NCBI GenBank assembly: GCA_033060915.1 | Contig: CM065397.1 | Location: 22,540,501 to 22,604,500, forward strand | Source of the DNA: Euryodendron excelsum | Lineage: Eukaryota; Streptophyta; Magnoliopsida; Ericales; Pentaphylacaceae | Direction: 5' to 3' | DNA: 64,000 nucleotides | Shown here: piece after piece, positions 34,454-45,775 of the stretch | How the letters are laid out: the number at the start of each line of letters is the position of its first letter | Numbering within the stretch: position 1 is the stretch's first letter | The notes under the pieces: generated by a model | What the model saw: the letters and a program-made list of their open reading frames with translations, nothing else | Told to the model about the DNA's origin: nothing | Databases searched by the model: none | Position numbers and translations under genes: made by a program

Positions 34454-35780
34454 TTAAAACATTATCTTCTCTTCTGTCCTATTCTTTCCTGGAACCAAAG
34501 GGAGTGTTAGAAGTCTTTGAAACTTAGAATTGCTAAGAAAAAAAGAAGGGAGAGAGGACTGTTTTGCCTTTGTTAGAGATCAAATTTTTCTAAAATAAAT
34601 TTAACAAGTGGAATTAAATAATCCAGCTAATAGTGTAAGGTTTTTAGTAACATTACACATTGCTTAGATTATGTAATTTCAAAAGTCAAATTCCATTCAC
34701 ATGGGCAAAATTAATTAAATCAATAAAAGACCTAAAATGCTACAAAAGCACTAAATAAAAAAGGGTGTCATGCTTAAAAAAAAGGGTCTTGTTTGTGTTG
34801 ATGCTGATAGGACATGTAGCACTATTTTAATTTTAGTGTGAACCCCTATGTATGTAATTAAGTCTTCAAAAAAAAAAAAAAAAAAAAAAAGGTAATGTTA
34901 AAAACATGGGCCACGTGTTTGTGGCAGTACATGGGATAACATTAGTTTTCAATGGTTGCAGAGAAAAATTTTTTGATAAGATTTGACCAAACATATATCC
35001 ATATATATGTATATATGATACAAATCTTTGCAAAAATGAGAGAGAGTTTTGTAAAATTCTATCACTTTCTTATTTGTTTAAAAAGTCAACACAAGTGGGT
35101 CTCCTCCAAACAACCCATGATCAGAAAATTCTAGAAACACAAATGTGGGGGTGGGCATTAACCATTACCCACGTCCCAAATCTCGTCTCCCACTACCGAT
35201 TGAAATGGCATCAGTTCCCTAGCATCATTATAAAAACCAACACAAGTTCTCAAAGCGTGGAGAAAAAAAAAAAAAAAGAAAAGTGAGAAAAAAGTTACAG
35301 AGAAGAAAAAAAGAGGGATGAAGAACAGAAAGGAAAAAAAAAAATCAAAGAAGACAGTAGCTGAGAACAAAGAAAAGACAGAGACTAAACAAAAAAAAAA
35401 AAAAAAAATAGTACAAAATCAGAGAGAAAGCAAAGAAAACAGAATAAATATTACGTAATCTGAAAAAGAAAATAAGAAAGAGAAAATTTTACGTGTTCAG
35501 GTACAATATTTTTCTTCTTTGTCTTGTCTTTCTCCTTAACTTCTTGCCAAAAATATATATATATATATATATATTTTTCTTCTTCTCACTTCTCGTCTCA
35601 GAATTTACGTTTCTCTTCTTCTTTTCTTTTTCTCAAAAGTGTTCTGTTGTTTTATACAGAAATCAGTTTGAGTGTTTGAGTTTGTCTCAAATCCTAAAAA
35701 TACTCAAAATTAGTTTTATCTATAAACAAAAAAAAAAAAAAAAAAGGATTGGAGTAATCTGAGACAATCTCTACAAAATT
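34454..35780. other. A-rich intergenic DNA with TATA-like site
   Basis: No gene recognised. It has an A22 run (34,869-34,890), a CATTATAAAAACC TATA-like sequence near 35,227, then about 230 bp of A/G-rich sequence and a TA run at 35,546-35,572. With the tandem box array downstream this could be the promoter and leader of a diverged LTR; the evidence is thin. Confidence 0.35.
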
Positions 35781-35899
35781 TTAAATAGACTTTTATGTAA
35801 AATATATATTTTATATAAATATATTATCCTACATCTTAAGTCCATAGTTTAATTTATGAACTTTTACCCATTTGTGGCTTCAAAGTTCAGATTTAAATT

Positions 35900-36120
35900 T
35901 TTGGCTTATGCATTGACGGCTTACATGGCCTCATAATTTCAAGCGGCTCCATTAACGGCTCGCACACCCTCAAAATTCAAAGGCTCCAAGTTGGCCTACG
36001 TGCCCACAAATTTTAAACTTCAAAGGCTCCAAGTCGGCCTACGTGCTCACAATTTCAAGCCTCTAAAGACTTCATGACGACCCACGTGCCCTCAAAATTC
36101 ATGTCTTGTGCTCTCAATTT
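35900..36120. repeat. Degenerate 50-60-bp tandem repeat
   Basis: Four imperfect units around AAGGCTCCAAGT and GGCCTACGTGCCC or GCCCACGTGCCC. Confidence 0.55.
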
Positions 36121-37021
36121 GAAGCCTCTAAAATTTCAAAATTACCCTGTGCGGCCTCCAATGCAAAGTGGTTTAAGGCCAAAATTATGCACTTGTGTCT
36201 CTTTAAGGCTAAAAACAAAATGAATTATCAAGTTGGTGGCAATTTCGTTCAGGTCATGTCATGATCAAAGCTATCTATAAATAATAACTCACAAAAAAAA
36301 AAACAAAAAAAAAAAAAAGAAAAAGGTTTGTTGCTGTTAAATTTTCAATGAGGCTACTAGTTGCAAATAAAACAAGGACTTTGCTTCCTCTGTAATAAAT
36401 GCTTGTGAAACTCAAGTAATCTGGTTGTGAAATTCAAGCAATCTGGAAATTTTGCTGCAGTATAGTGCATTGTAAAGGCAACGTGATAAAGAGGCCCAAT
36501 AAGGCTTTAAGATTTTCAACCTACTTAAAGATGCAACATTGGTCTTTGAAGGCCAAAATTTCAAAGGCTTCCAGACTCTCAATTGCAGCCATTTCTTGGT
36601 CTTATTTCAAGGCCCAAATTTACAAGCCTGCTACAGACTAAAGAACTTAGCCCAATAAGGGTTTAATTTGCAGGCCATTGACAACCCAACTCTATGTTCT
36701 TTTAAAGACCCATGCTCTAAGCTTGCTGAGCTACACTCTTTTGGCCCAAATGCTTTTGAAGACCTAGACTTGAGAAATTAAATGCAACCCAGATTTCTGG
36801 CCCAATTCTTTTTGCCCAGATTTCTTTACTATTAAGACTTGGGTCTTCAAATATGCAGCACATGTACAAGCCCAAATTTTGACCCAATTATTGAAGTCTA
36901 AATTTCAAAGTATTTAAAATTCCGGCCCAGTTCATACTAAAGTTGCTGGAAATGATGACGAAATATAATTCATTTGTTTTTTCATCACCTTAAATAAAAT
37001 TAATTATTAACAATAGATATA

Positions 37022-37735
37022 AATATTATTTTTTAAGAACTACGCTAACTTGATTCTAATTCGAATTTTATTCCGATTCGAATACGTAGGTAACCCACTC
37101 AAATGGGTGCAATCACAATCTTGTGGACCTAAACGTTCACTCAAATTAAACCCAATTCAAACAATAAATATTATTTTTTAAGAACTACGGTTAACTTGAT
37201 TCTAGTCCAGACTTGTCCTAACTCGGATACGTAGGCAACCCATTCAAATGGATACAGTCACAACCTTGTAGACCCAAACGTTCCCTTAAATTAAATTAAA
37301 TTCAATCAAATAAACTTAAACATTATTTCTTAAGAACTACGGTTGACTTGATTTCAATTCGGATTTTATCCCGACTCGGATACGTAGGCAACCCACTCAA
37401 ATGGGTGCAGTCGCAACATGGTGGACCTAAAATGTTCACTTAAATTAAATCAAGCAAAAAATCAAATATTCTTTAGAACTATGCTGACTTGATTCCAGTC
37501 CGGATTTTATCCCGACTCAGATACGTAGGCAACCCACTCAAACGGGTGCAGTCGCAACCTTGTAGACCTAAAATGTTCACTTAAATTAAATCAAACAAAA
37601 AATCAAATATTCTTAAGAACTACGGTAGACTTGATTCCAGTTCGAACTTGTCCTGACGCGGATACATAAGCAACCCACTCAAATAGGTACGGTCGCAGCC
37701 TTTTTGCACTCAAATGTTTCCTTAAAATAGATTTG
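37022..37735 (+). repeat. Five-copy 145-bp tandem repeat carrying the TACGTAGGCAACCC box
   Basis: ATACGTAGG (last copy ATACATAAG) recurs at 37,082, 37,227, 37,380, 37,521 and 37,662, periods 141-153 bp. Each unit runs AAGAACTACG, GACTTGATTC, CGGATACGTAGGCAACCC, GGGTGCAGTCGCAACC, then an AAATTAAA-rich tail. The same block occurs once in each of the four noncoding elements (A-D), in the last kilobase of the R/U5-like part. It probably derives from a related, diverged LTR in plus orientation. Confidence 0.8.
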
Positions 37736-37739
37736 TCAC

Positions 37740-38530
37740 AAAATCCAATTCAATTCTATTAAGTTAGAATCAAAGGGTATTTCCTTGAAACAATGGACTG
37801 TAATTTAAAAATACATTATATCTTGAATGGGTCCAACCTACACTTTAAGAACTCATGTGATATATTATTATATGAGTGAAATTATGTTAAGTATTTGTTC
37901 AATTAAATATTATTCGTTAATATTTTTGCTTAACAACCTCCTACAAGGAAAAAATAAGATTACAAAAAAACTTATAAAATGATGATTAAATCATGGAAAA
38001 AAAATAAAAGTGAAGGAGAAATGACATGCATAACTAAATATTTCTCAAATATTTTTTTCATATTCGTTTTTTCTCATTGTATAAAGAATTAATATTTCCT
38101 TTGTATTTTTTTTTTCCTTTTCCCTCGTCAGATTCATGAATCAAATAGACAATAAAGTTGTTCTTACATCTCAGGGTAAGAACCCAAGACTATGAAAGCC
38201 AATAAAATCAGGCATGCTTGATTTATTATGCCTCAGTGTTTGTTTTAAGGTTGAGTAATGCAACTTTTAACGGAATTCATACAGCATTTTTTACCTACTA
38301 AACAGAAGACTCTGGAGCACACATTATCGATACATATTCAATCCATGCCACTTGCTCGGTCTAGTAAATGACTATAGTTTTAAAAAAAATTTGAGTAAGA
38401 GTAACATTTTTTTTTAAGTATGGTACCACATTTTTCATTTTACCATATGTAAACGAGGTTTCTATGGGAGGAATTTATCACATGAATAAAAGTAACCATA
38501 GTAATAGATCATGCAACTCAAGAAGAGAAA
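37740..38530. other. AT-rich intergenic DNA
   Basis: I see no gene or repeat that I can support in this stretch. Confidence 0.5.
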
Positions 38531-38533
38531 TTT

Positions 38534-38643
38534 GTTTCTCCAAAAACTTCTTTTGAAAGTCAAGGAGGTGACTTCCATGAAATTTTAGTTTCTCCAAAAA
38601 AACTTCTTTTGAAAGTCAGGAACGCAACTTTCATGAAATTTTA
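38534..38643. repeat. Two-copy 54-bp direct repeat
   Basis: GTTTCTCC at 38,534 and 38,588 begins two nearly identical units containing ACTTCTTTTGAAAGTCA and CATGAAATTTTA. Confidence 0.8.
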
Positions 38644-39160
38644 AACAAAACTATTTCAAAATTTCTTAGATATGTTTTTAAAATTTTGAAGAAATCATAA
38701 GGAAGTTGCTAAAAAGCACTCTTAAGAAACACACCTCTTGAAAAACAGAAAATGATAGAAATTAGAAACATGAAATGTGGGTTAAACGTATTTTAAGAAA
38801 TAGAAAAGGCGAAATGATTTAGCAACTACGAGAAGTGTTCATGGGCGGCTGAAAATTCAACAAATTAGCAACGATTGACATCTCCGGATTTGGAAGTGGG
38901 CGCTGATGATGAATTTGAGTCGGAAACCCGCCGTCGGCGGGCCCGAATGATGCACGAAAACATGCGAGACCTACATTTAAGCTATGTTTTTATTAAAAAA
39001 ATAAAATAAAAAGGAAACTCGAAGTCTCTACTCTTAGAAGGAAACAACAATGCATTAAAATATTTTCTGGTGTAAAATGTTTTATGTCAATCAAATGTTA
39101 TCTTTGAGTTTTTGCCTTGTTAACAATTTTGTCATTGGAGAAGTCTACCCAAAATTTTAT

Positions 39161-39344
39161 GAGTTTAATTTGATGCATTGATAGTGTAAAATTATTTACA
39201 CAAGTGGGGGCACTAGAATGTGACATGTGTCCCTAAATCATATTTTTTTTGTGTTGTACTTGAATTTTAAAATATACGTGTTGCATTCTGATATCTCGCT
39301 TGTGTAAAAAAATTGTACACTATCAGTGCATCAAAATTAAACTT
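39161..39344. mobile_element. Mutator-type MITE (184 bp)
   Basis: Inverted terminal repeats of roughly 45 bp start GAGTTTAATTTGATGCA on the left and end TGCATCAAAATTAAACTT on the right. A perfect 9-bp target duplication, AAATTTTAT, lies at 39,152-39,160 and 39,345-39,353. A 9-bp duplication with long terminal repeats is the mark of the Mutator superfamily. There is no coding capacity, so it would have been moved by a MuDR-like transposase. Confidence 0.88.
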
Positions 39345-39776
39345 AAATTTTATAAGTATGCCAATGGTCCCTTACCAATAAATTACTAACGTATGTATTT
39401 TTTGCTTTCTGTTAATGAAGAGTTAAAAAGTGTCTTGTTATTTTTTATACGAAAAGCACTCTGGTTTCTTTATTAGGATTGAGAGGGTGAGTTGAGAAAA
39501 ATGGACAAGTGGTTTAGGGTGTCACACTTACATCACGCCCGCGAAGGTAAGAACTATTTTACAATCTTGACATAAATATTTGTTACTTATCTTTTTTTGT
39601 GCTTTGATTTATTTTTAATTATCATTTTATGTCATTTGTATTGATTAAATTACTGCGAGAATTCCCAATAAGAAGAACACCTTCACAAATTAAATTTTTT
39701 GCTCGAAAAAATAGCACCCAAGTGTGCAGTTGATGAGTATATGTGAGTGTGGATTTCTGTGTGTTGGTGCGTAGAA

Positions 39777-39918
39777 TTTTTTTTTTTTTTTTTTTGGTTG
39801 GTCAAAAAGAATTACAAGAAGAGCCAAAATCATAAGAGAATTTGGAGAAGGAAGGGTTCGAACCCATGACCTTCTTTTGGGAGGTCAACAACTCTGACCA
39901 ACTGAGCTAACCCAGTCG
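39777..39918 (-). mobile_element. tRNA-derived SINE
   Basis: On the minus strand a polymerase III promoter is seen: box A TAGCTCAGTTGG (39,910-39,899 region) and box B GGTTCGAACCC (39,867-39,857 region), spaced about 30 bp. A unique body and a poly(A) tail (T19 at 39,777-39,795 on the plus strand) follow. A likely target duplication is GTGTGTTGGTGC (39,759-39,770) and GTGTGTTGATGT (39,919-39,930). The tRNA-like part cannot form an acceptor stem, so it is not a tRNA gene. Confidence 0.85.
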
Positions 39919-40899
39919 GTGTGTTGATGTTGTATATAGTTTCTTTGCATGTTGGGGGGCAGGACAAATAAAAATTGAAAATTTCAGGACTAATCGAACT
40001 AATTAACCAACCATTTGGAAAAGAACATACAAACTTGAAACGGCATTAGTGAAGGGACTTTAGAAACATGAACAGATCGACTATGGGTGGGCAAATTCAT
40101 GATTAGAACGGCTACAGTTCATGGATTCAATTTCCGCAACTTTTTGTAAATTGTTAATATCTTTCTTGAAGAAATCCGAGCAATGTAATATCATTTGTAT
40201 TAAAACTAGACTTGTAAGAGCTATTCTGTGGTCAAGTGTGGAGTGTAATCAAGTTGCGCAGTCAAGTTTCAATCAAATTTTGATTCTGCTCCTTTCCTAA
40301 CAAGCTACTAGTTAATTCTGAATGTCGATAAATTTGGGCTTGGCATTGAATACTTTTTGAATGCTTCTTTGAAACAATTTGACTGCTTCATCGTAGGAAC
40401 CTTCTCTAACAAGTCACTCGTTGAAACTAAATGTTCATAACTTTTGGCTAGGGAGTCCTCGTTACCAACCATAACACTCCTTTACTAGAATATATACAAC
40501 ATGATGAAGATACCTAGGAAATTATTGATCATAGTGCACATATTAACACTACAGAGTTCCAATATAAGACTCATTACATGCCAATGCACGTTGAGATTGC
40601 CTACAATCTCCCCTGAAGGGGCCCGCATTAATTAGGTCACAACCATCACGAGTGCATTGCCAGAGCCCACACGGTTATGTGCAGAGTTGGCTTTGATACT
40701 ATAAGTTGTCATAGCCCACAGCTAAAAGGACAAGCCAAGAAGAATATTAATTGAGTTCATTGTTCTTACTTATATAGCCCAAATAATTTTGAGGTGGGAT
40801 TCAACATATGCAAATGCAGGTCCAGGTTGTTACATGGAGAGAAGGTTTGGTGGCATAGTTCTAAAAAACATTCACTAAGCTCCTTGGGTGCACACACTA

Positions 40900-41480
40900 C
40901 TTGTCTAGCACTGGACCATAACGATGAGAAGTCAGATTAAGGGAGCCAGTGCAAAAACAGGGCAAAGAATTTTGATGATCAACTATGTTTAAGAAGGCAA
41001 AAACTAGGTTACAATTAAAATTCGACATCGTTGAACCTTCATTTGAAAATCGGAGGCAGTGAGTGTAGTTGTGAGTGATGAAGTGAATTGGGAGTGGCTC
41101 TGGGTCCATCATAAATTAACTAACGCTATGTTTGGATTTCGAATTTGTCGAAGTAAAAAAAAATAATAATATGAAATTATATTTTAAGTTTGGTGGTAAG
41201 AGAAAGTGAAAAATAAAATAATATAAAAAGAAAATATATAAGAATTTGAAATTGCCCATTTCAAATTAATTGTATAAATTAACTAACGCTATGCTTGGAT
41301 TCTAACCGAAACTGCATGTGAATTTCCTTGTGTCTTTCTTTGAAGACTAAAAAGGTTGAACTTGCAATGTAATTTCCATGGGATTATCCATATGAAGAAT
41401 CATGAAAGCACCTAATGCTGTCGTCTGGCATGTCATCTCTCAGGACATCATTGTTGTAGCAGTATGAACTAGGTTGAACA
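40900..41480. other. Intergenic DNA with a 27-bp direct repeat
   Basis: AAATTAACTAACGCTATG followed by TTTGGATT or CTTGGATT occurs at 41,113 and 41,276. Nothing else is recognised. A 71-codon minus-strand frame at 41,112-40,897 has no known domain. Confidence 0.45.
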
Positions 41481-41481
41481 T

Positions 41482-41712
41482 TATGTTTGGACGGTAAAAA
41501 CCATAAGTTACGAGCTATTTTCAAAACAGCTTCTTTAGGTGGTTTTTACAAAAATGTGTAAGGTCTATAAGCTACTTTTTTAAGTTATAGTTTGGTAAAT
41601 AGCTTTTGTAAATAATTTTTTTTTTTTTTATGCAGCTTTTTTGGGGTTATCCAAACAACATTTCATCTATAAGGTATAAGTTAGAAAAGTAAGTTATGTC
41701 CAAACAATGGTT
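41482..41712. mobile_element. Probable hAT-type MITE
   Basis: Short inverted ends (ATGTTTGGAC on the left, GTCCAAACAA on the right) enclose repeated AGCTATTT, AAACAGCTT and AGTTATAG words typical of small nonautonomous plant elements. I could not fix a target duplication. Confidence 0.4.
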
Positions 41713-42079
41713 TGGGTGTCCTAATCCATCTTCTGGCTGTTCTCTAATATGGATCTTCCAATTGTAGATTGTTAGGAAATATTAGAATTGGCACGAAAGA
41801 AATGATGGGTGACCAACTCTTCAACTGCTGATGCCTTGCCATTTTAACTACCTCATTGCAGACATGCAATAATATGTAGATTAACTAAAGATTACGACAA
41901 ATTAAGTGCAGAACCAGATACATGAGAGAAAGATATTGCACTGAGACATAAAATAACAATTATCATAGTAACTGGGTCATAGTTCCAATAGGATTTGTTA
42001 CAAATGCTTATAATCATATCCTCCTAAATCACATCCCTCTAAATGTTTTCAAGTAATTTTTTTTCACCACATTCCTGGC

Positions 42080-42462
42080 TCATGGCTGCTGCTTTAGAAC
42101 CCGAGAAGAACGAAAATGTGTCCGTGCTGAAACTAATGAAAAGATCGAGGATCCAATTGCTCCTGAAATTTCTGTTAAATTAAGTCATAGAGACATGAAC
42201 CCTTCGCTCAACGCCACATGATTAAGTATTGAAGAATCTCCTTTCTGCAATAGGACCTTGTAATGAAGGGTGAGAGGACTATGTAAACTTCAAAACTGAT
42301 TATAATATTGACCTAGATTATATGAGAATATAAGAACTTAATAGGAAACAAAACTGAATGTAGAAACTTACCTGTTTGTTCCATGATTTCACGAATCCCT
42401 TTAGAGCGGCGATTAATCTCGAACAAAGCTTCTTGGAGGTTGGTCTTCCTCCCTGTACCCAT
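42080..42462 (-). CDS. Possible two-exon gene for a 60-residue protein
   Basis: Exon 1 is 42,462-42,372 (MGTGRKTNLQEALFEINRRS, then KGIREIMEQT) with a consensus donor G|GTAAGT. Splicing to the acceptor TTTAACAG (42,172) gives exon 2, 42,171-42,080, which stays open for 30 more codons and ends VLKQQP, stop. A second acceptor nine bases further (TTTCAG) keeps the same frame. A strong TATA box lies 65 bp upstream. The first half is basic and likely helical; the second half is Ser-rich. I recognise no family. A third acceptor, at 42,245, would give a stop after seven codons. Support is the promoter, donor, context of the start and open frame; transcription is unknown. Confidence 0.35.
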
Positions 42463-42526
42463 TACTGTATGACGGAATTTTATGAAAAACTGTCTGATGA
42501 TTGTGGGAAGAGAGGGGACCTAGCCT

Positions 42527-42538
42527 CTATATATATAG
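42527..42538 (-). promoter_or_regulatory. TATA box of the small minus-strand gene
   Basis: CTATATATATAG, 65 bp before the ATG at 42,462. A start of transcription near 42,500 would give a leader of about 40 bases. Confidence 0.45.
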
Positions 42539-42935
42539 GAAAACTCTAGCCACATTGGGGCCTTCCATAAAAGGCTTAATTGGCTAATTAGGCCCACACT
42601 AATTACTGTCAACTCACATTGATAATAGATGTATACTAGCCGATATATAATAGATCACAATTTTATTAGGCTTACTATGTTTGTCTCATCCAGACTTGAA
42701 TCCAACCCGTGTTTAGAAAACACCCACAAATAATGTGAGCTCCATCAAGAATAATCTAACAGACTACGCCATTGGTTGTACATAGATATATATATATATA
42801 TATACATTCAACTATCTCTCTGTCGATATATATATACATATATATTGTATGAAATTGAGATAAAAGAAGAGTCCAATCTAACGATCAGATTACAAAAAGC
42901 TTCAAAAAACTCGAAAGTGGTGTTGGAATGCGGGG

Positions 42936-43061
42936 TCAGAGGTACTCCATCATCCATTTCTCTGGTAAATCGCTTATCCGATAATTGAACTGATTAATTT
43001 GCATCATCACATACTCTTCATCTTCGTCTAACTCACTTGTCACGGCCGATGGTGTCTTCAT
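42936..43061 (-). CDS. Small open frame, 41 residues
   Basis: It starts MKTPSAVTSELDEDEEYVMM and ends MMEYL. It is acidic at the front, and the bases before the ATG (ATTTAG) could be a splice acceptor, so it may be an exon. No family is recognised and the length is within chance. Confidence 0.15.
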   Translation of the reverse strand: MKTPSAVTSELDEDEEYVMMQINQFNYRISDLPEKWMMEYL

Positions 43062-43099
43062 GACAGCTAAATATAAGTGATGTTTGGATAAGAACCTCT

Positions 43100-45380
43100 T
43101 GGTTGTTTATGTATACACACAAACATGTGCATGACCTGAAAAAGTATTTTTTGTTCATTTGGAAACTTTATTTGTTACAAACCAAGTTAAAAGTTGTCAA
43201 ATATTTATAAGTTGTCAACCTTATCTGCAGTTTAATGTTTTTAAAGATATTGTCGATTTCAAGTTATAATTAGTAACCGTCGTTAAGTATTTTTCTAAGA
43301 GCTAATGCATTCTTTATTACTTGCGAAGAGTACCTTAATATTAATCCTATATATATCAACTTCAAAATTTAAAAAAAGAAAAAAATGGTGGAAGATCATG
43401 AGACCGGAAATTTATAAAACCTCAAAGACCTTTGACCTTGAAATTTATAACCACTAAAAAGCCATTACTCTACTGAATAATATTATCTGCAAAAGAGATA
43501 CACCTAAAATAAAATTCCCAACCCATAATCCTAATTATAAACACGGAAACTCTAAATTGAAACTTCTGTGTAAAATTAAACATTGTAAATTATGACTTTT
43601 CATCTAAAATCACCGCTAACCTAAACCACTTAGAAAAAAAAAAAAGAGAAAAATTATCATAACTGTTTTCTTCATTCAAGCTTCAGTATGTTTACAAATA
43701 ATCTCTTTTGCGGAAAAGATGATAAGGAGCACGTTTGCTATTGACCGTTGGAGAAATTGTACTATCTATGTAGTAAATCTTTTTCATTTAATTATGTTGT
43801 TAAGACAGCCGATTGTATATTTAACATAGATCAACATGCAGGTGCCCCTGGGACATGCTTACCCATATTCGTTTTTAAGATTGACCTAATCTCTCTGTAG
43901 CATTAGAATCATTACCGTTTATATGATATGGAAAATACCATAATTATCATCTGGCTAAAAGATATAAAGATTATCGTCAATCTTTTATTTTAATTCAATT
44001 AAAAGATATAAAGATTTTGTCTTGCATGATAAATATGTCATGGTATTTTAATTCATAAATAAAAGAGCAAGAGTATAACACAAGAAAGTAATTACTTGTG
44101 ACATGCGAGGGACTTGGAAAATACACTTTTATACAAAGTTCAGTGTAGTGTTTTAGTGTCTCTGTCTTTTAGTAGGGCTGTAAATTCAGCTTGTGGCCCA
44201 GCCCAGCACAGCCCAATCACAACCCTAATCTCAGTTGGCCTGGACCTTGATTTGTAAGCTTGGCGGAAACACCAACAAAAAAATTTAAAAAAATCAAAAA
44301 GTAATTTAGTAAAACTTGAAGCCCCCCCCACTTGGCCCGGCCCAAGCGCAGTATCCCTTAAGGTCACTGGGTGGGCTTGAGTGTGGGCTTAGGGGTTGAC
44401 AAATTGGTCGGACCTACCCAAATTTTGGCAAAAAGCTGAGCCAGCTCGGCCCGACTTGATCGGGGGTAAGTTGAAACCGGGCCGGGACAGCCAAATTTAG
44501 AGGCTTATCTTTTAGAATTCCAATGAGGTGAAGTTTCCTTTTGTACGTAATGGAATAAGATATAGGAGGCTCCTCTTTGACTTTTTTTTAAAAGCAATCA
44601 TTAAGGACTGAAAAATATCGATAAATACACCGATATATCACTATTATATCGATGGATATATTGCGACTATATATTGATATCCCAAGTTTAGGGGAAAATA
44701 AATATTTATATCAGCTTATAAAAATTTTGCATAAATTCTTTTTATGAACTACAATTTATATGAGAAATTTTGATACTGGGGAGAGGGGTATAGCCTTTGC
44801 TTAGGCCACCAATTTTTGAAGGACCCAAATTTTTAAAACCTCACGTGCTTATAGAGATCTTATTTAATTTCTACATCTTCCTTTTTGAAAAAAGGCCCCC
44901 AGTCCATGTTACGAAGATAAAAAAAAAAAATACAAAAACAAAAAGCCTATTAAAAAAAGAAGCCTCAAGATCAAATACACTAATAAGCTTCAGGAAAAGT
45001 AAATAAATTGTACAAATAAAAACATTTTGAAGGCCTCAATTTTTTTGAAACCCTATATGGTATAGGTAAGATACTATATACTTTGTTCATATACTATATA
45101 CTTTGTTCAATTTTTTATGGAAAAAATGTCTAATCCAAATAAGAAGAAATGGCCCGTGAGAAAGATAAGGCCCAAAATTAATTATACTAGTTAACTTTAG
45201 AAGAACAAAAAAATTGGTTTAACAAAAAATAATTGTAAAAATAAACAATTTTTCAAGGCTCCAAAATTTAAAAATCTTACATGCTTTTAAAGCCATGTAT
45301 AGTTCCGACATTTATTTTTAAATTAAAAAAGGTACAATCAACACAACAGTTTAGAAAAAAAATAATACAAACTTAAAAAG
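43100..45380. other. AT-rich intergenic DNA
   Basis: No gene recognised. 44,150-44,480 is GC-richer, with several GGCCCAGCCC and GGCCCGGCCC-type words common in dispersed plant repeats. CATATACTATATACTTTGTT is present twice in a row near 45,070-45,110. Confidence 0.45.
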
Positions 45381-45382
45381 AT

Positions 45383-45775
45383 AAGATTAATTACATCATT
45401 GGTCCTTATAATTTACTTGCCTCAATTTGGTTCCTATGCTTCCAACTTCGTCAATTAGATCCTTTAATTTTGTAAGATATGCATAAATAGTCTAATTGAA
45501 AATAGACGTTAGATAAATTAACAAACAAATTACCACATGCCAAGCATATAAGTGGCATAACAGTAAATTCACATTTTTAAGGATTAATTACACCATAGGT
45601 CCTGTAATTCACCCTTGTCCCAATTTAGTCCCTATATTTCTAATTTCATTAATTAAGTCCCTCAATTTGGCGAAATATGCACAAATAGTCCAGTTAAAAA
45701 ATGAATGTCAGAGAAATTAATAAAAAATGATCACATTTCACCACATGAAGTGCACAGTAATAAATTCATATCATT
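45383..45775. repeat. Two-copy tandem duplication of about 195 bp
   Basis: Both units contain GATTAATTACA, a GGTCCT-TATAATT/TGTAATT stretch, CAATTTAGTCCCTAT-like text and ATGCACAAATAGTC-like text, in the same order. The second unit is followed by a T22 run and another dispersed-repeat start (GGATAATTACACTTTACC). Confidence 0.7.

Noticed and set aside
38927..38941. GC-rich hairpin CCCGCCGTCGGCGGG
   Set aside because: Isolated and short, with no associated gene or repeat; I cannot assign it a role.
39840..39918. A functional tRNA gene
   Set aside because: A and B boxes are present, but there is no acceptor stem, and a long A tail and flanking repeat show a SINE.
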